Below, piece after piece: positions 18,504 to 26,768 of a stretch of DNA of 64,000 nt. Position numbers and translations under genes: made by a program. This stretch comes from Mycobacterium sp. ELW1 (GTDB taxonomy: Bacteria; Actinomycetota; Actinomycetes; Mycobacteriales; Mycobacteriaceae). The notes below the pieces were generated by a model. That model did no database searches. It was not told the DNA's origin and worked only from the letters and a program-made list of their open reading frames with translations. Each line of letters starts with the position of its first letter. Position 1 is the first letter of the stretch. The stretch lies in assembly GCF_008329905.1 (NCBI RefSeq), contig NZ_CP032155.1:3224001-3288000 (forward strand). The letters run 5' to 3'.

Positions 18504-19975
18504 GATGGCGGATTCCCTTCAGCGGCAGCCGGAGCCGGAGCAGGCGGCGCCGCTTCGGCGGGCAGCAGCATGCCCTGCAGGTTGGACGGCGGCTGAGCTG
18601 CCGGCCCGACGGGGACCCCGGGCGGGATCGGCGCGCCGGGGAACAGAGCCGGCGACGGATCGGCGGGCAGCCCGTTCGGGGCGTACGACCCTTGATGCGT
18701 ATTCGGCGGGCCGCCCCAGCCTGCCGGGCCCGGCACGTCACCGTTGTACCCGGTGTAGGCCGAGACGGCGGGCGGCACTTCGTAACCCGGCGGGGTTCCG
18801 CCCGTGCCACCCGGGGCCAGACCCGGCTCGGTGTAGATCAGCTTGTCGGGGCTGGTGGACTTGCCCAGGTAGGCGTTGAACGGGAACGGCAGGTAGTTGA
18901 AGTTCAACAACCGCAGTGCCGGGCCGAGATACTGCGCGCACAGCTTGCCGGTCTCCGGGGCGGTGGCGTTCTGCACTGCCCCGATGGCCGAGCAGATGAC
19001 CTGCAGCGGATTGGAGAAGTTGGCCAGCGCGAAACCGCCCAGCGCACTTTGGGAGTCCGGGTTGTAGATGTTGTAGGCATTGCCGATCGCGTTCGGCGCC
19101 ACGTGCAGCAGGTTCTCGACGACCAGCTTGTTGTCGGCGAGGTTCTTCGTCACGTTGCCCAACCGCTGGATCTGTTCGGCGGTCTGGTTGCGGCTGCCGG
19201 CGATGAACCGCTGGACGTCGACGACCGCGCTGGACAGATTCGTCAGCGCCCCGTCGAGGTCGGACCGGCTGCCGTTGACCACGCTGGTCAGCGAGGCCAA
19301 CCGATCCTGGAACTGGACGATCTGAGTGTTGCTGTCACGCAACGCCGTCACGAAGATCTGCAGGTTCTTGATGGTGTCGACGATGTTGCCGCTGCCGTCG
19401 GCCAGCACCTTGCTGACCCCGGACAGCTGCTTGATGGTGTCCCGCAGCTTCTCCCCGTTGCCATCCAGAGCGTTGGCCGCGCTGTCGATGAAGCGGCCGA
19501 CCGAGGTGGGCTGCCCGTCGCTCTTCGGGCCGAGATCGGTGGCCAGGCGCATCAACTCGGTCTTGATCTGATCCCACTCGACCGGAACCGCGGTGCGGTC
19601 CAATCCGATCACCGCACCGTCGGCCATCTTCGGGCCCTTGTCGTCATAGGGCGGCGTGAGCTGGATGTAGCGCGCACCGACCAGGTTCTGCGAGACGATC
19701 ACCGCCTCGGCATTGGCCGGAATCGGCACGTCCCGGTCGACGGCCAACACGAACTTGGCTTTGGTGCCCTGAGCGTCGATGGAGTCGATCTTGCCGACCT
19801 TGACCCCCGCGACCCGCACTTCGTCACCGGGGTAGATCGCGGTGGCGCTGGTGAAGTAGGCGGTGATCGTGTTGGGCTTGAAGAACGCCTGGCGGACCAG
19901 AAGCGCGATCCCGCCGACGATCAACACGGCCAACACCGCAGACACGACGACCGTCAGTCGCCCGCGAGACTTCAT
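18500..19975 (-). CDS. mceD: Mce family protein, MceD position
   Basis: 491 residues. N-terminal membrane helix (VVVSAVLAVLIVGGIALLV), MCE domain about 30-115 (YPGDEVRVAGVKVGKIDSID), helical needle region to about 320 and a ~110-residue Pro/Gly-rich tail. ATG 19975 is chosen because it overlaps the mceC stop by 4 bp and has a GGGGG stretch 5 bp upstream; ATG 19987 is an alternative. The tail is low complexity and probably faces the cell wall. Confidence 0.92.
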   Translation of the reverse strand: MKSRGRLTVVVSAVLAVLIVGGIALLVRQAFFKPNTITAYFTSATAIYPGDEVRVAGVKVGKIDSIDAQGTKAKFVLAVDRDVPIPANAEAVIVSQNLVGARYIQLTPPYDDKGPKMADGAVIGLDRTAVPVEWDQIKTELMRLATDLGPKSDGQPTSVGRFIDSAANALDGNGEKLRDTIKQLSGVSKVLADGSGNIVDTIKNLQIFVTALRDSNTQIVQFQDRLASLTSVVNGSRSDLDGALTNLSSAVVDVQRFIAGSRNQTAEQIQRLGNVTKNLADNKLVVENLLHVAPNAIGNAYNIYNPDSQSALGGFALANFSNPLQVICSAIGAVQNATAPETGKLCAQYLGPALRLLNFNYLPFPFNAYLGKSTSPDKLIYTEPGLAPGGTGGTPPGYEVPPAVSAYTGYNGDVPGPAGWGGPPNTHQGSYAPNGLPADPSPALFPGAPIPPGVPVGPAAQPPSNLQGMLLPAEAAPPAPAPAAAEGNPPS

Positions 19976-21069
19976 GGCTGCCCCCATCGCTCATATGGCT
20001 GCGGAATTCCGTTGTACGGGAACGGGATTTCCGCACGCGGTCCGGCATTGTCGGCCGGCTGCCCCGCATCGGTACCGCGCCGGAATCCCAGCGCGTAGTC
20101 GAGGAATGGCTGCAGGGTCTGCGCCGGGTTCAGGTTCGCGACGAAGGCGTTGTAGTAGAAGCCGTTGTTGACCGCTTCCGCCTGCGTGAGCTGGAATTTG
20201 GCCAGGCCCTTCATGGCCGCCGTGATGTTGTCATTGTTCTTCTCCAACATCGCGGTCACCGAATTGAGCTTCTCCAAAGCCGGTGCCAGATCCTTTTCGT
20301 TGTCGGCCACGAGTCCGCTGAGCTGCTTGGCCAGAGCCGAGGTGGAGGCCAGCAGGTTCGCGATCGCGTAGCGGCGCTGCGACAGGACGCCGACCAGGTC
20401 GTTGGCGTTGAGCAGCAATGTGTTCACCTGCGCACTGCGCTGCGACAGGATCCCGGTCACGTTCGCCGCACTCTTGAGCAGGTTGCCCAGTGATTCGTTG
20501 CGCTCGTTGATCATCCGCGACAACTTGCTGATGCCGTCGAAGGTCGGGCCCAGCTGCGGGCTGATCCGATCGAGGGTGTCGGACAACGTGTCGAGCGACT
20601 GGTTGACCGCCGCGGTGTCGGTGTCTGCGGTGTTGCCCGCGAAATCCTCCAGCGACTGGCTCAGCGAGTACGGCGACCCGGTGCGCGACACGGGGATCAC
20701 GTCGGATGCCCGAAGCGATCCCTTGCCGTTGGACTCCAGGGTCAGGATCCGTTGTCCCAGCAGCGTTCCGGTGCGGATGTGTGCCGAGGTGTCGGTACCG
20801 AGCCGAACCGAGCCCTTGACCATGAAGGTCACCAGCGCCTTGCCGTGCTGCAAGGACACATCAGACACGGTGCCGACCTTGACACCGGACACCTTGACGT
20901 CGTTACCGGGCTGCAGGCCGCCTGCTTCGGTGAACAGCGCCTGATGCCGGATCGACGTGGCAAGCGACACCAGCCGTTCGGGCTGAAGCCCGATGGTGAT
21001 GACGAGCACTATCAGCGCCAGGCCGATGAAGCCTGCCCTGATCAGCGAGGATCCACGATATTTGAGCAT
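19972..21069 (-). CDS. mceC: Mce family protein, MceC position
   Basis: 365 residues. N-terminal membrane segment (IRAGFIGLALIVLVITIGL), MCE domain about 38-115 (QPGNDVKVSGVKVGTVSDV), then the helical needle and a short tail without the long Pro-rich extension seen in MceD-F. ATG 21069 overlaps the mceB stop by one base (TAATG); an ATG 15 bp further upstream is less likely. Confidence 0.92.
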   Translation of the reverse strand: MLKYRGSSLIRAGFIGLALIVLVITIGLQPERLVSLATSIRHQALFTEAGGLQPGNDVKVSGVKVGTVSDVSLQHGKALVTFMVKGSVRLGTDTSAHIRTGTLLGQRILTLESNGKGSLRASDVIPVSRTGSPYSLSQSLEDFAGNTADTDTAAVNQSLDTLSDTLDRISPQLGPTFDGISKLSRMINERNESLGNLLKSAANVTGILSQRSAQVNTLLLNANDLVGVLSQRRYAIANLLASTSALAKQLSGLVADNEKDLAPALEKLNSVTAMLEKNNDNITAAMKGLAKFQLTQAEAVNNGFYYNAFVANLNPAQTLQPFLDYALGFRRGTDAGQPADNAGPRAEIPFPYNGIPQPYERWGQP

Positions 21070-22094
21070 TAGGGCTCCGCGCACCTTCCAGTGTGTTGGA
21101 TGATCCAGGGGAAGTAGGCGGTGCGGCCTTGCAAGTCACTGACACGCAGCGACAAGCCACACAGGTACTGGTTGATCCAGCTGCCATACGACCCGAGCCG
21201 CACCACCTTTCGGTAGTTCGCCGGAGCCTTCTGGATCGAGATGTCGAGCAGTTCCTTGTCCTGGTCCAGCAGCGGAGCCAGGCGACCGAGCTGGTCGACG
21301 GTGCCGGCCAGCGGAGTGCGTGCCTGGTTCAGCAGATCGGTCAGCGACGCAGTGCCGTTGTCCAGCGCGGTGATCGACTCACCGATCGGGTCCTTGTCCG
21401 CGGCCAGTTCGGTGACCAGCTTCTGCAGTTTGTCGACGGCTCCGGAGAACTTGTCGCCGTCCTTGCTGATCGTGGTGATCACCGTGTTGAGGTTGTCGAT
21501 CAGCTGCTGGACCGTCTGGCCGTTGTCGGCCAGCGAGCTGGTGAACGACTGCGTCTTGGAGAACAGCGAGTCGAGGTTGCCCTCCTGGCCCTGCAGGATC
21601 TGGATCAACGAGTTGGTCAGCGCGTTGACATCGTTCGGATTGAGCCCCTGCACAACCGGTTTGAGTCCACCGAGCAGCAGGTCCAGATCCAGTGCCGGCT
21701 CGGTGCGGTCCAGCGGTATCCGGCTGCCCGGCGGCTGGATCTTCGCCGACCCCGGGCTGTCGACCAGCTCGAGGTAACGGTCACCGACCAGGTTGAGGTA
21801 GCGGACTGTCGCCTTGGTGCCGGAGGTCAGCACGATCTTGCGGTCGGCGTCGAAGTCGACGACCACCTTGTTGTCGGGTTGCAGCGCGACGTCGGTGACG
21901 GTGCCGACGCGAACACCGGCCACCCGCACCGAATCTCCGGACTTCAGACTCGAGGCGTCGGCGAACAGCGCCGAGTAGGAGTTATCCGAACCCGTCCGGT
22001 ACTGGCCGAAGATCGCGAACAACGCGGCCGTCAGCAAGATCATCACGACGCCGAACACGCCGACCTTGACGAGCGTCTTCCACAGCGCGGTCAT
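21069..22094 (-). CDS. mceB: Mce family protein, MceB position
   Basis: 341 residues. N-terminal membrane helix (LVKVGVFGVVMILLTAALFA), MCE domain about 40-120 (KSGDSVRVAGVRVGTVTDV), helical needle with NGTASLTDLLNQARTPLAG, and a short C-terminus with two cysteines (CGLS and GRCAEP). Starts in a 4-bp overlap with mceA. Confidence 0.92.
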   Translation of the reverse strand: MTALWKTLVKVGVFGVVMILLTAALFAIFGQYRTGSDNSYSALFADASSLKSGDSVRVAGVRVGTVTDVALQPDNKVVVDFDADRKIVLTSGTKATVRYLNLVGDRYLELVDSPGSAKIQPPGSRIPLDRTEPALDLDLLLGGLKPVVQGLNPNDVNALTNSLIQILQGQEGNLDSLFSKTQSFTSSLADNGQTVQQLIDNLNTVITTISKDGDKFSGAVDKLQKLVTELAADKDPIGESITALDNGTASLTDLLNQARTPLAGTVDQLGRLAPLLDQDKELLDISIQKAPANYRKVVRLGSYGSWINQYLCGLSLRVSDLQGRTAYFPWIIQHTGRCAEP

Positions 22095-23278
22095 CCCGGT
22101 TGTCCGATCTGTGCGGTGTTGCGCGGCGGTCCGTCCAGCGGGCCGAACAACGCCTGCTTGAGACCGTCGGAGTTGAGCAGGATGCCCTGGTTGCCGTACT
22201 GAGCCGGGTTCGCTCCGATGTCAGCGACCACGAACGGCGGGCTGGTCTCGAACGGCACCTTCGGCAGATCGGTACATTGCGGGCCGCCGGTCGCGGCGAC
22301 CTTCGGGAGGTTGGCCGGGTACCGGTAGCGCTCACGGCCGAGGAAGAACGACTGCAGCAGGACGGCTCCCGGCAGGGGCAGACCCGGTCCGGTGGCCAGC
22401 GGAACCAGGGCGCCGATACCGCAATTCAGCGCCGGGCTGTACTTGTTGAGCAGGTCGGTGGTGGGAACCAAGAGGTGAACCACGTTGGTCAGCGATTCCC
22501 GGTTTTCGCCGAGCACCTCGGTGCCGATATCGGCCAGGCCGATGGCGCTGACGAGCAACGCGTCCAGGTTCTGGTCCTGGTCGACGATCGTGTCGCTGAT
22601 CTTCGCCGTGTTCTTGACGGTGTCCAGCAGGTCACCGGAGGCGTCGCCGTAGGCGTCGAACACCTGTGGTGCGACGGCCAATTCATGGTTGAGCGTGTCC
22701 AGGCTCGGGTTGATCTTGGCCAGCGCGGTGTCCAGGTCCACCAGGGTCTGGCCGAACTTGTCGCCGCGCCCGTCCAGCGACTTGGAGATTGCCCCCAGGG
22801 TCTGGTTGAGCTTGGTCGGCTCGATCTTTGACAGCACCGAGACCAGCTGCTGGAACACGGTGTTGATCTCGACGGTGACGTGCTTTCCGTCGATCACCTG
22901 CCCGGCCTGGATGGACTTCGCCGACGGATCGGTCGGCGGGTTCAGCTCGACGAACTTCGAGCCGAACACCGTCGAGGAGGTGATGTCGGCGCTGACATTG
23001 GCCGGGATGTCGTTGACCCGGGCGGGGTTGATCGCGAGATGCAACGCGGCCTTGCCGTCGGGCAGTGAATCGATGGACGCGACCTTGCCGACCTGCGCGC
23101 CGTTGAGCTTGACCTTGGCGTCGGGGTACATCACCAGGCCGGCACGGTCCGAGATCACGGTCACCGGAACGGTTTTGGTGAAGCTGTCCTGGAACAGACC
23201 AACAGCCAGCGCGATGATCGCGGCAATGACCACCACGGTCGCCAAACCGGCGATCGGGCGCGCGGCACCTGATTTCAT
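22091..23278 (-). CDS. mceA: Mce family protein, MceA position
   Basis: 395 residues. N-terminal membrane helix (AGLATVVVIAAIIALAVGLF), MCE domain about 36-115 (YPDAKVKLNGAQVGKVASID), then the needle helices and a C-terminal region with two cysteines. MceA is normally the first MCE subunit after the two permeases, as here, with a 12-bp gap to yrbEB. Confidence 0.92.
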   Translation of the reverse strand: MKSGAARPIAGLATVVVIAAIIALAVGLFQDSFTKTVPVTVISDRAGLVMYPDAKVKLNGAQVGKVASIDSLPDGKAALHLAINPARVNDIPANVSADITSSTVFGSKFVELNPPTDPSAKSIQAGQVIDGKHVTVEINTVFQQLVSVLSKIEPTKLNQTLGAISKSLDGRGDKFGQTLVDLDTALAKINPSLDTLNHELAVAPQVFDAYGDASGDLLDTVKNTAKISDTIVDQDQNLDALLVSAIGLADIGTEVLGENRESLTNVVHLLVPTTDLLNKYSPALNCGIGALVPLATGPGLPLPGAVLLQSFFLGRERYRYPANLPKVAATGGPQCTDLPKVPFETSPPFVVADIGANPAQYGNQGILLNSDGLKQALFGPLDGPPRNTAQIGQPG

Positions 23279-23290
23279 CTGGCTCCTCGA

Positions 23291-24139
23291 CTATCCGGAG
23301 AGGTTGAAGTTGCCGTTGGAGCCGTAGATGGCCAGGGATATGAGCAGGGTGACCGAGACGACCACGATCAGGGAGGTGCGTACGGCGTTGCCCACGGCGA
23401 CGCCGACTCCGGAGGGTCCGCCGGTGGCGAAGTAGCCGAAGTAGGTGTGGATCAACAGGATCGTGATGGCCATCAAGATCGCCTGCAGGAAGCTCCACAG
23501 CAGGTCGATGGGGTTCAAAAAGGTGTTGAAGTAGTGGTCGTAGAGGCCGCCCGATTGGCCGAAGAGCACCACCGTGGTGAACTGCGAGGCCACAAAGCTG
23601 AGGATGACCGCGATCGAGTACAGCGGGGTGATCGCCACCATGCCGGCCACAATCCGCGTCGAGACGAGGTATTCGACTGGGGGGATGCCCATCGATTCCA
23701 GGGCGTCGATTTCCTCGTTGATCCGCATCGCCCCCAACTGGGCGGTCACGCCCGCCCCGAAAGTCGCGGCCAACCCGATCCCGGCCACCACCGGCGCAGA
23801 AATCCGCACGTTGATGAAGGCGGCCAAAAAGCCGGTGAGTGCTTCGATACCGATATTGCCCAGCGAGCTATAGCCCTGCACCGCCAGGGTGCCACCGGCA
23901 GCCAGGGTCAAGAACCCGACGACCACCACGGTGCCGCCGATCATCGCCAACGTGCCCGCGCCCATCGAGATCTCGGCGATCAGCCGGATGATCTCCTTGC
24001 GGAAGTGCAGGGCCGCGTGCGGGGTGCCCGCCAACGCCCGACCGTAGAAGATCGTGTGATCCCCGATCCGCCCGATCGTGCCCAACGGGCGCCGGACCTG
24101 GCGGGCGATCCGCGGATACAACGCCTGTAACGATGCCAT
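23291..24139 (-). CDS. yrbEB: YrbE/MlaE-type permease, YrbEB position
   Basis: 282 residues, five to six membrane helices. The MlaE family coupling segment reads RINEEIDALESMGIPPVEYLVSTRIVAG, the equivalent of an EAA loop that meets the MceG ATPase (not in this window). It begins directly after the yrbEA stop. Forms the membrane core of the importer with YrbEA. Confidence 0.93.
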   Translation of the reverse strand: MASLQALYPRIARQVRRPLGTIGRIGDHTIFYGRALAGTPHAALHFRKEIIRLIAEISMGAGTLAMIGGTVVVVGFLTLAAGGTLAVQGYSSLGNIGIEALTGFLAAFINVRISAPVVAGIGLAATFGAGVTAQLGAMRINEEIDALESMGIPPVEYLVSTRIVAGMVAITPLYSIAVILSFVASQFTTVVLFGQSGGLYDHYFNTFLNPIDLLWSFLQAILMAITILLIHTYFGYFATGGPSGVGVAVGNAVRTSLIVVVSVTLLISLAIYGSNGNFNLSG

Positions 24140-24982
24140 CTAGCGCGCACTCATCCGGATACCGATGGCCGTGACCACCACGTTCACCACGAACAACGCC
24201 ATAAACGCGTACACCACCGTCTCATTGACCGCATTACCCACCGCCTTGGCGCCACCCCCGGTGATCGTCAACCCCCGATAACAGGCCACCAGACCGGCGA
24301 TAAGACCGAACAGGGCGGCCTTGACGCACGAGATGATCACCTCGGGCACCCCGGTCAACAACGTGATCCCCGCCGCGAACGCCCCCGGATTGACATCCTG
24401 GACGAACACCGAGAACACATAGCCACCCAGGATGCCGATGATCACCACCAACGAATTCAACAGAAGCGCAACAAGTCCAGAAGCCAACATCCGCGGAGTC
24501 ACCAGGCGCTGCACCGGGTTGATCCCCAGCACCTCCATCGCGTCGATCTCCTCACGGATCGTGCGCGACCCCAAATCCGCACACATCGCCGTCGCCCCGG
24601 CACCGGCCACGATCAACACCGTCACCAACGGGCCCACCTGAGTCACCGCACCAAACGCCGCCCCCGCACCCGACAGATCAGCAGCACCCAACTCCCGCAA
24701 CAAAATATTGAGCGTGAACGACACCAACACCGTGAACGGGATCGCCACCAACAACGTCGGCGCCAACGACACCCGCGCCACGAACCACGCCTGCTCCAAA
24801 AACTCCCGCCACTGAAACGGCTTCCGAAAAATGAACCGCACAGCATCCGCCGACATCGCAAACAAGCCACCAATAGCCTGCATCGGACCCGACAGCCCGT
24901 TCAGCGCAATGCCCGGCGACCAACGATTTGATGTGGGATTAGCCATGGGTGTCTTCAGAACCTCCAACGTCATCGTGTTCAT
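24140..24982 (-). CDS. yrbEA: YrbE/MlaE-type permease, YrbEA position, first gene of the mce operon
   Basis: 280 residues with several membrane helices. The coupling segment is TIREEIDAMEVLGINPVQRL, and GNAVNETVVYAFMALFVVNV is the conserved C-terminal helix. ATG 24982 is used; ATG 24976 and ATG 24946 are possible. The KstR-like site lies 35-48 bp upstream of this start, in promoter position. The operon order yrbEA-yrbEB-mceABCDEF is the standard mycobacterial one. Which mce paralogue set this is cannot be settled without alignment; the KstR-type site suggests an mce4-like steroid role. Confidence 0.93.
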   Translation of the reverse strand: MNTMTLEVLKTPMANPTSNRWSPGIALNGLSGPMQAIGGLFAMSADAVRFIFRKPFQWREFLEQAWFVARVSLAPTLLVAIPFTVLVSFTLNILLRELGAADLSGAGAAFGAVTQVGPLVTVLIVAGAGATAMCADLGSRTIREEIDAMEVLGINPVQRLVTPRMLASGLVALLLNSLVVIIGILGGYVFSVFVQDVNPGAFAAGITLLTGVPEVIISCVKAALFGLIAGLVACYRGLTITGGGAKAVGNAVNETVVYAFMALFVVNVVVTAIGIRMSAR

Positions 24983-25316
24983 CGCCCCAGCGTCATGGCA
25001 CTAACCGGTCCAAAACTGGAACGTGTTTCAACGACGCCAACGCAGATTAGTGCACTTACCGCCCGCGCGGTAGCGAATCTCGGCAATCGAGATGTGTGAC
25101 TGGTGGTGTGGCTGTTTCTCGCCAGCTATTCGAGACGAGTCGGGTGCAAGTGTCTCGTTGAGCGTCCCGCGAGCCGTCGTCACGGTGGAAGAGTGAACCG
25201 CCAAGCGACCCGGATGGCGCGCGGTTCCCGGTCAGCGGGATCCGCTTCGCGCACCGAAGATCACGGCCCACAATGTTGGGCGACTTCATCGCAGACCGAA
25301 TAGGAGTAGATCCGCC
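24983..25316. promoter_or_regulatory. 334-bp divergent intergenic region between the mce operon and the SDR gene
   Basis: No open reading frame with coding character was seen. The mce side holds the KstR-like operator (25017-25030). On the minus strand a TTGAAA within that operator could act as a -35 hexamer, with no convincing -10. The centre carries CGAGAC (25131-25136) and its exact complement GTCTCG (25152-25157), a 6-bp dyad with a 15-bp spacer. On the SDR side GGAG at about 25303-25306 serves as a somewhat distant ribosome binding site for ATG 25317. Confidence 0.6.
25017..25030. promoter_or_regulatory. KstR-like operator, TGGAACGTGTTTCA
   Basis: Perfect match to the published mycobacterial KstR consensus TNNAACNNGTTNNA at all eight fixed positions. 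It lies 35 bp upstream of the yrbEA ATG, where a repressor would cover the promoter. KstR is the TetR-type repressor of cholesterol uptake and side-chain/ring degradation genes, derepressed by steroid CoA thioesters. With roughly 67% GC, a rough composition estimate gives well under one chance match in 64 kb. Confidence 0.65.
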
Positions 25317-26123
25317 ATGGCGACCTTGCAGCGTTACACCGATCGTCGTGTGTTGGTCACCGGTGGCGGGTCCGGGATCGGGCAGGCCTGTGTGCTGCGG
25401 ATTCTCGACGAAGGCGGCCGGGTGGTGGCGGCCGACATCAGCGAATCGGGCCTCAAGGACACCATCGCCAAGGCCGGTGACGCCGGCGATCGGCTGACCA
25501 CGGTGGTGGTCGACGTCGGCTCCGAGGACTCGGTGAAAGCGGCTGTGGGTGAGGCGATCTCTGCGCTCGGCGGTCTTGACACACTCGTCAATGTGGCCGG
25601 CATCCTGCGGTCGGACCACTTTCTCGACACCACCCTCGCCTCCTTCGAACAGGTGCTCCGGGTGAATCTGGTCGGCACGTTCCTGGTCACCCGAGAAGCG
25701 CTCCCGGCGCTGAAGGCCGGCACCGCCCCGGCCGTGGTGAACTTCAGCTCGACGTCGGCGACGTTCGCCCACCCCTATATGTCGGCATACGCCGCGTCCA
25801 AGGGTGGCGTGCAAGCAATGACGCACGCGTTAGCCGCCGAGTTCGCCAAGGACGGCATCCGGTTCAACTCGGTCCAGCCGGGTTCGATCTCCTCCGGCAT
25901 GACCGACGGCACCGGGGAGTCCAAGCAGAGCGTCGGCCCCGGCCTGCCCGACGATGTCGACTACAGCTTGTTCGGCCGGGTCGCTCCCCTGGTGCCGTTG
26001 CCCAAGGGGGAGATCTTCGCGAAACCCGATGCGGTCGCCAACGTCGTTGCGATGCTTGGCAGTCCGGACGCCTACTTCGTCTCCGGCACCGAGGTCCGGG
26101 TCGACGGCGGCGCCCACATGTGA
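25317..26123 (+). CDS. Short-chain dehydrogenase/reductase (SDR)
   Basis: 268 residues of the classical SDR fold. The coenzyme motif is TGGGSGIGQA near residue 15-24, followed by AADIS at the NAD-specifying position, NVAG in the middle, then a catalytic Ser in SSTSA and YAASK with catalytic Tyr and Lys. The acidic Asp after the second strand favours NAD(H). It ends in FVSGTEVRVDGGAHM. Divergent from the mce operon and convergent with the TetR gene (1-bp gap). A hydroxysteroid or beta-hydroxyacyl substrate is possible given the neighbours but not shown. Confidence 0.9.
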   Translation: MATLQRYTDRRVLVTGGGSGIGQACVLRILDEGGRVVAADISESGLKDTIAKAGDAGDRLTTVVVDVGSEDSVKAAVGEAISALGGLDTLVNVAGILRSDHFLDTTLASFEQVLRVNLVGTFLVTREALPALKAGTAPAVVNFSSTSATFAHPYMSAYAASKGGVQAMTHALAAEFAKDGIRFNSVQPGSISSGMTDGTGESKQSVGPGLPDDVDYSLFGRVAPLVPLPKGEIFAKPDAVANVVAMLGSPDAYFVSGTEVRVDGGAHM

Positions 26124-26124
26124 C

Positions 26125-26703
26125 TCAGGCGTCGATCCCGGATGTGAGGATGGCGGCCAGTTCCCGGTAGGCCGCGGCGTCATCGAGTCCGGTGGTGGAC
26201 CGTACGATCCCCTGCTGGATGCGGACCATCATCGCCGCGGCCAGATCCGCGGCGAATGCCGCGTGTACATCTCGAAACTCCTGCGCCGCAACACCTTCAG
26301 CGATCAGTTCGCTGACCCGGCGGGCGGCGATCGCGGTGTTCTGCTCGTAGACCGCCCGCGCAGGCGCGAACGCGTCCAGGTCGGCCATGAAGCGGTCCGA
26401 CGCGACCTCCAGCGCAGCCCCGACCGCGGCGAGGTAGGCGGTGATGCGCGCTCGTGCATCGCCGGCCCGAGCGACCTCCTGCTCGACGTCCTCGGTGGCC
26501 CGCCGGAAGAAGTGGACCGCCACGGCGTGGACCAACTGCTCCTTGCTGCCGGCAAGTGTGTACAGCGTGCCCTTCGAACAGCGCAGCCGGGCGGCGATCT
26601 CGTCGAGGGTCAGGTGCGCGAAGCCCTCGGCGAGAAAGAGCGTCAGAAGAGAGTCGAACAGCTCGCCGCGGCGCCGGGTTCCGAAACTCGGGCGGGTGGC
26701 CAT
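26125..26703 (-). CDS. TetR family transcriptional regulator
   Basis: 192 residues. The N-terminal HTH spans about 15-60 (FAHLTLDEIAARLRCSKGTLYTLAGSKEQLV); the rest is a helical ligand-binding domain. It is transcribed divergently from an acyl-CoA dehydrogenase gene, and the 65-bp space between them holds a 10-bp perfect inverted repeat, the likely operator. The leader is very short with no good ribosome binding site. Likely ligand: an acyl-CoA or related intermediate (inference from the neighbour). Confidence 0.9.
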   Translation of the reverse strand: MATRPSFGTRRRGELFDSLLTLFLAEGFAHLTLDEIAARLRCSKGTLYTLAGSKEQLVHAVAVHFFRRATEDVEQEVARAGDARARITAYLAAVGAALEVASDRFMADLDAFAPARAVYEQNTAIAARRVSELIAEGVAAQEFRDVHAAFAADLAAAMMVRIQQGIVRSTTGLDDAAAYRELAAILTSGIDA

Positions 26704-26709
26704 GCACCG

Positions 26710-26741
26710 AATAGTACTGGTAAATGTAATTCAGTACTATT
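26710..26741. promoter_or_regulatory. TetR operator: inverted repeat AATAGTACTG / CAGTACTATT
   Basis: Two perfectly complementary 10-bp arms at 26710-26719 and 26732-26741 with a 12-bp AT-rich spacer. Each arm also contains the self-complementary AGTACT. The element sits between the starts of the divergent tetR (26703) and acyl-CoA dehydrogenase (26769) genes, so one site could repress both. Confidence 0.75.
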
Positions 26742-26768
26742 TTGAGTATCAATCGAGAGGTCCCGCCC

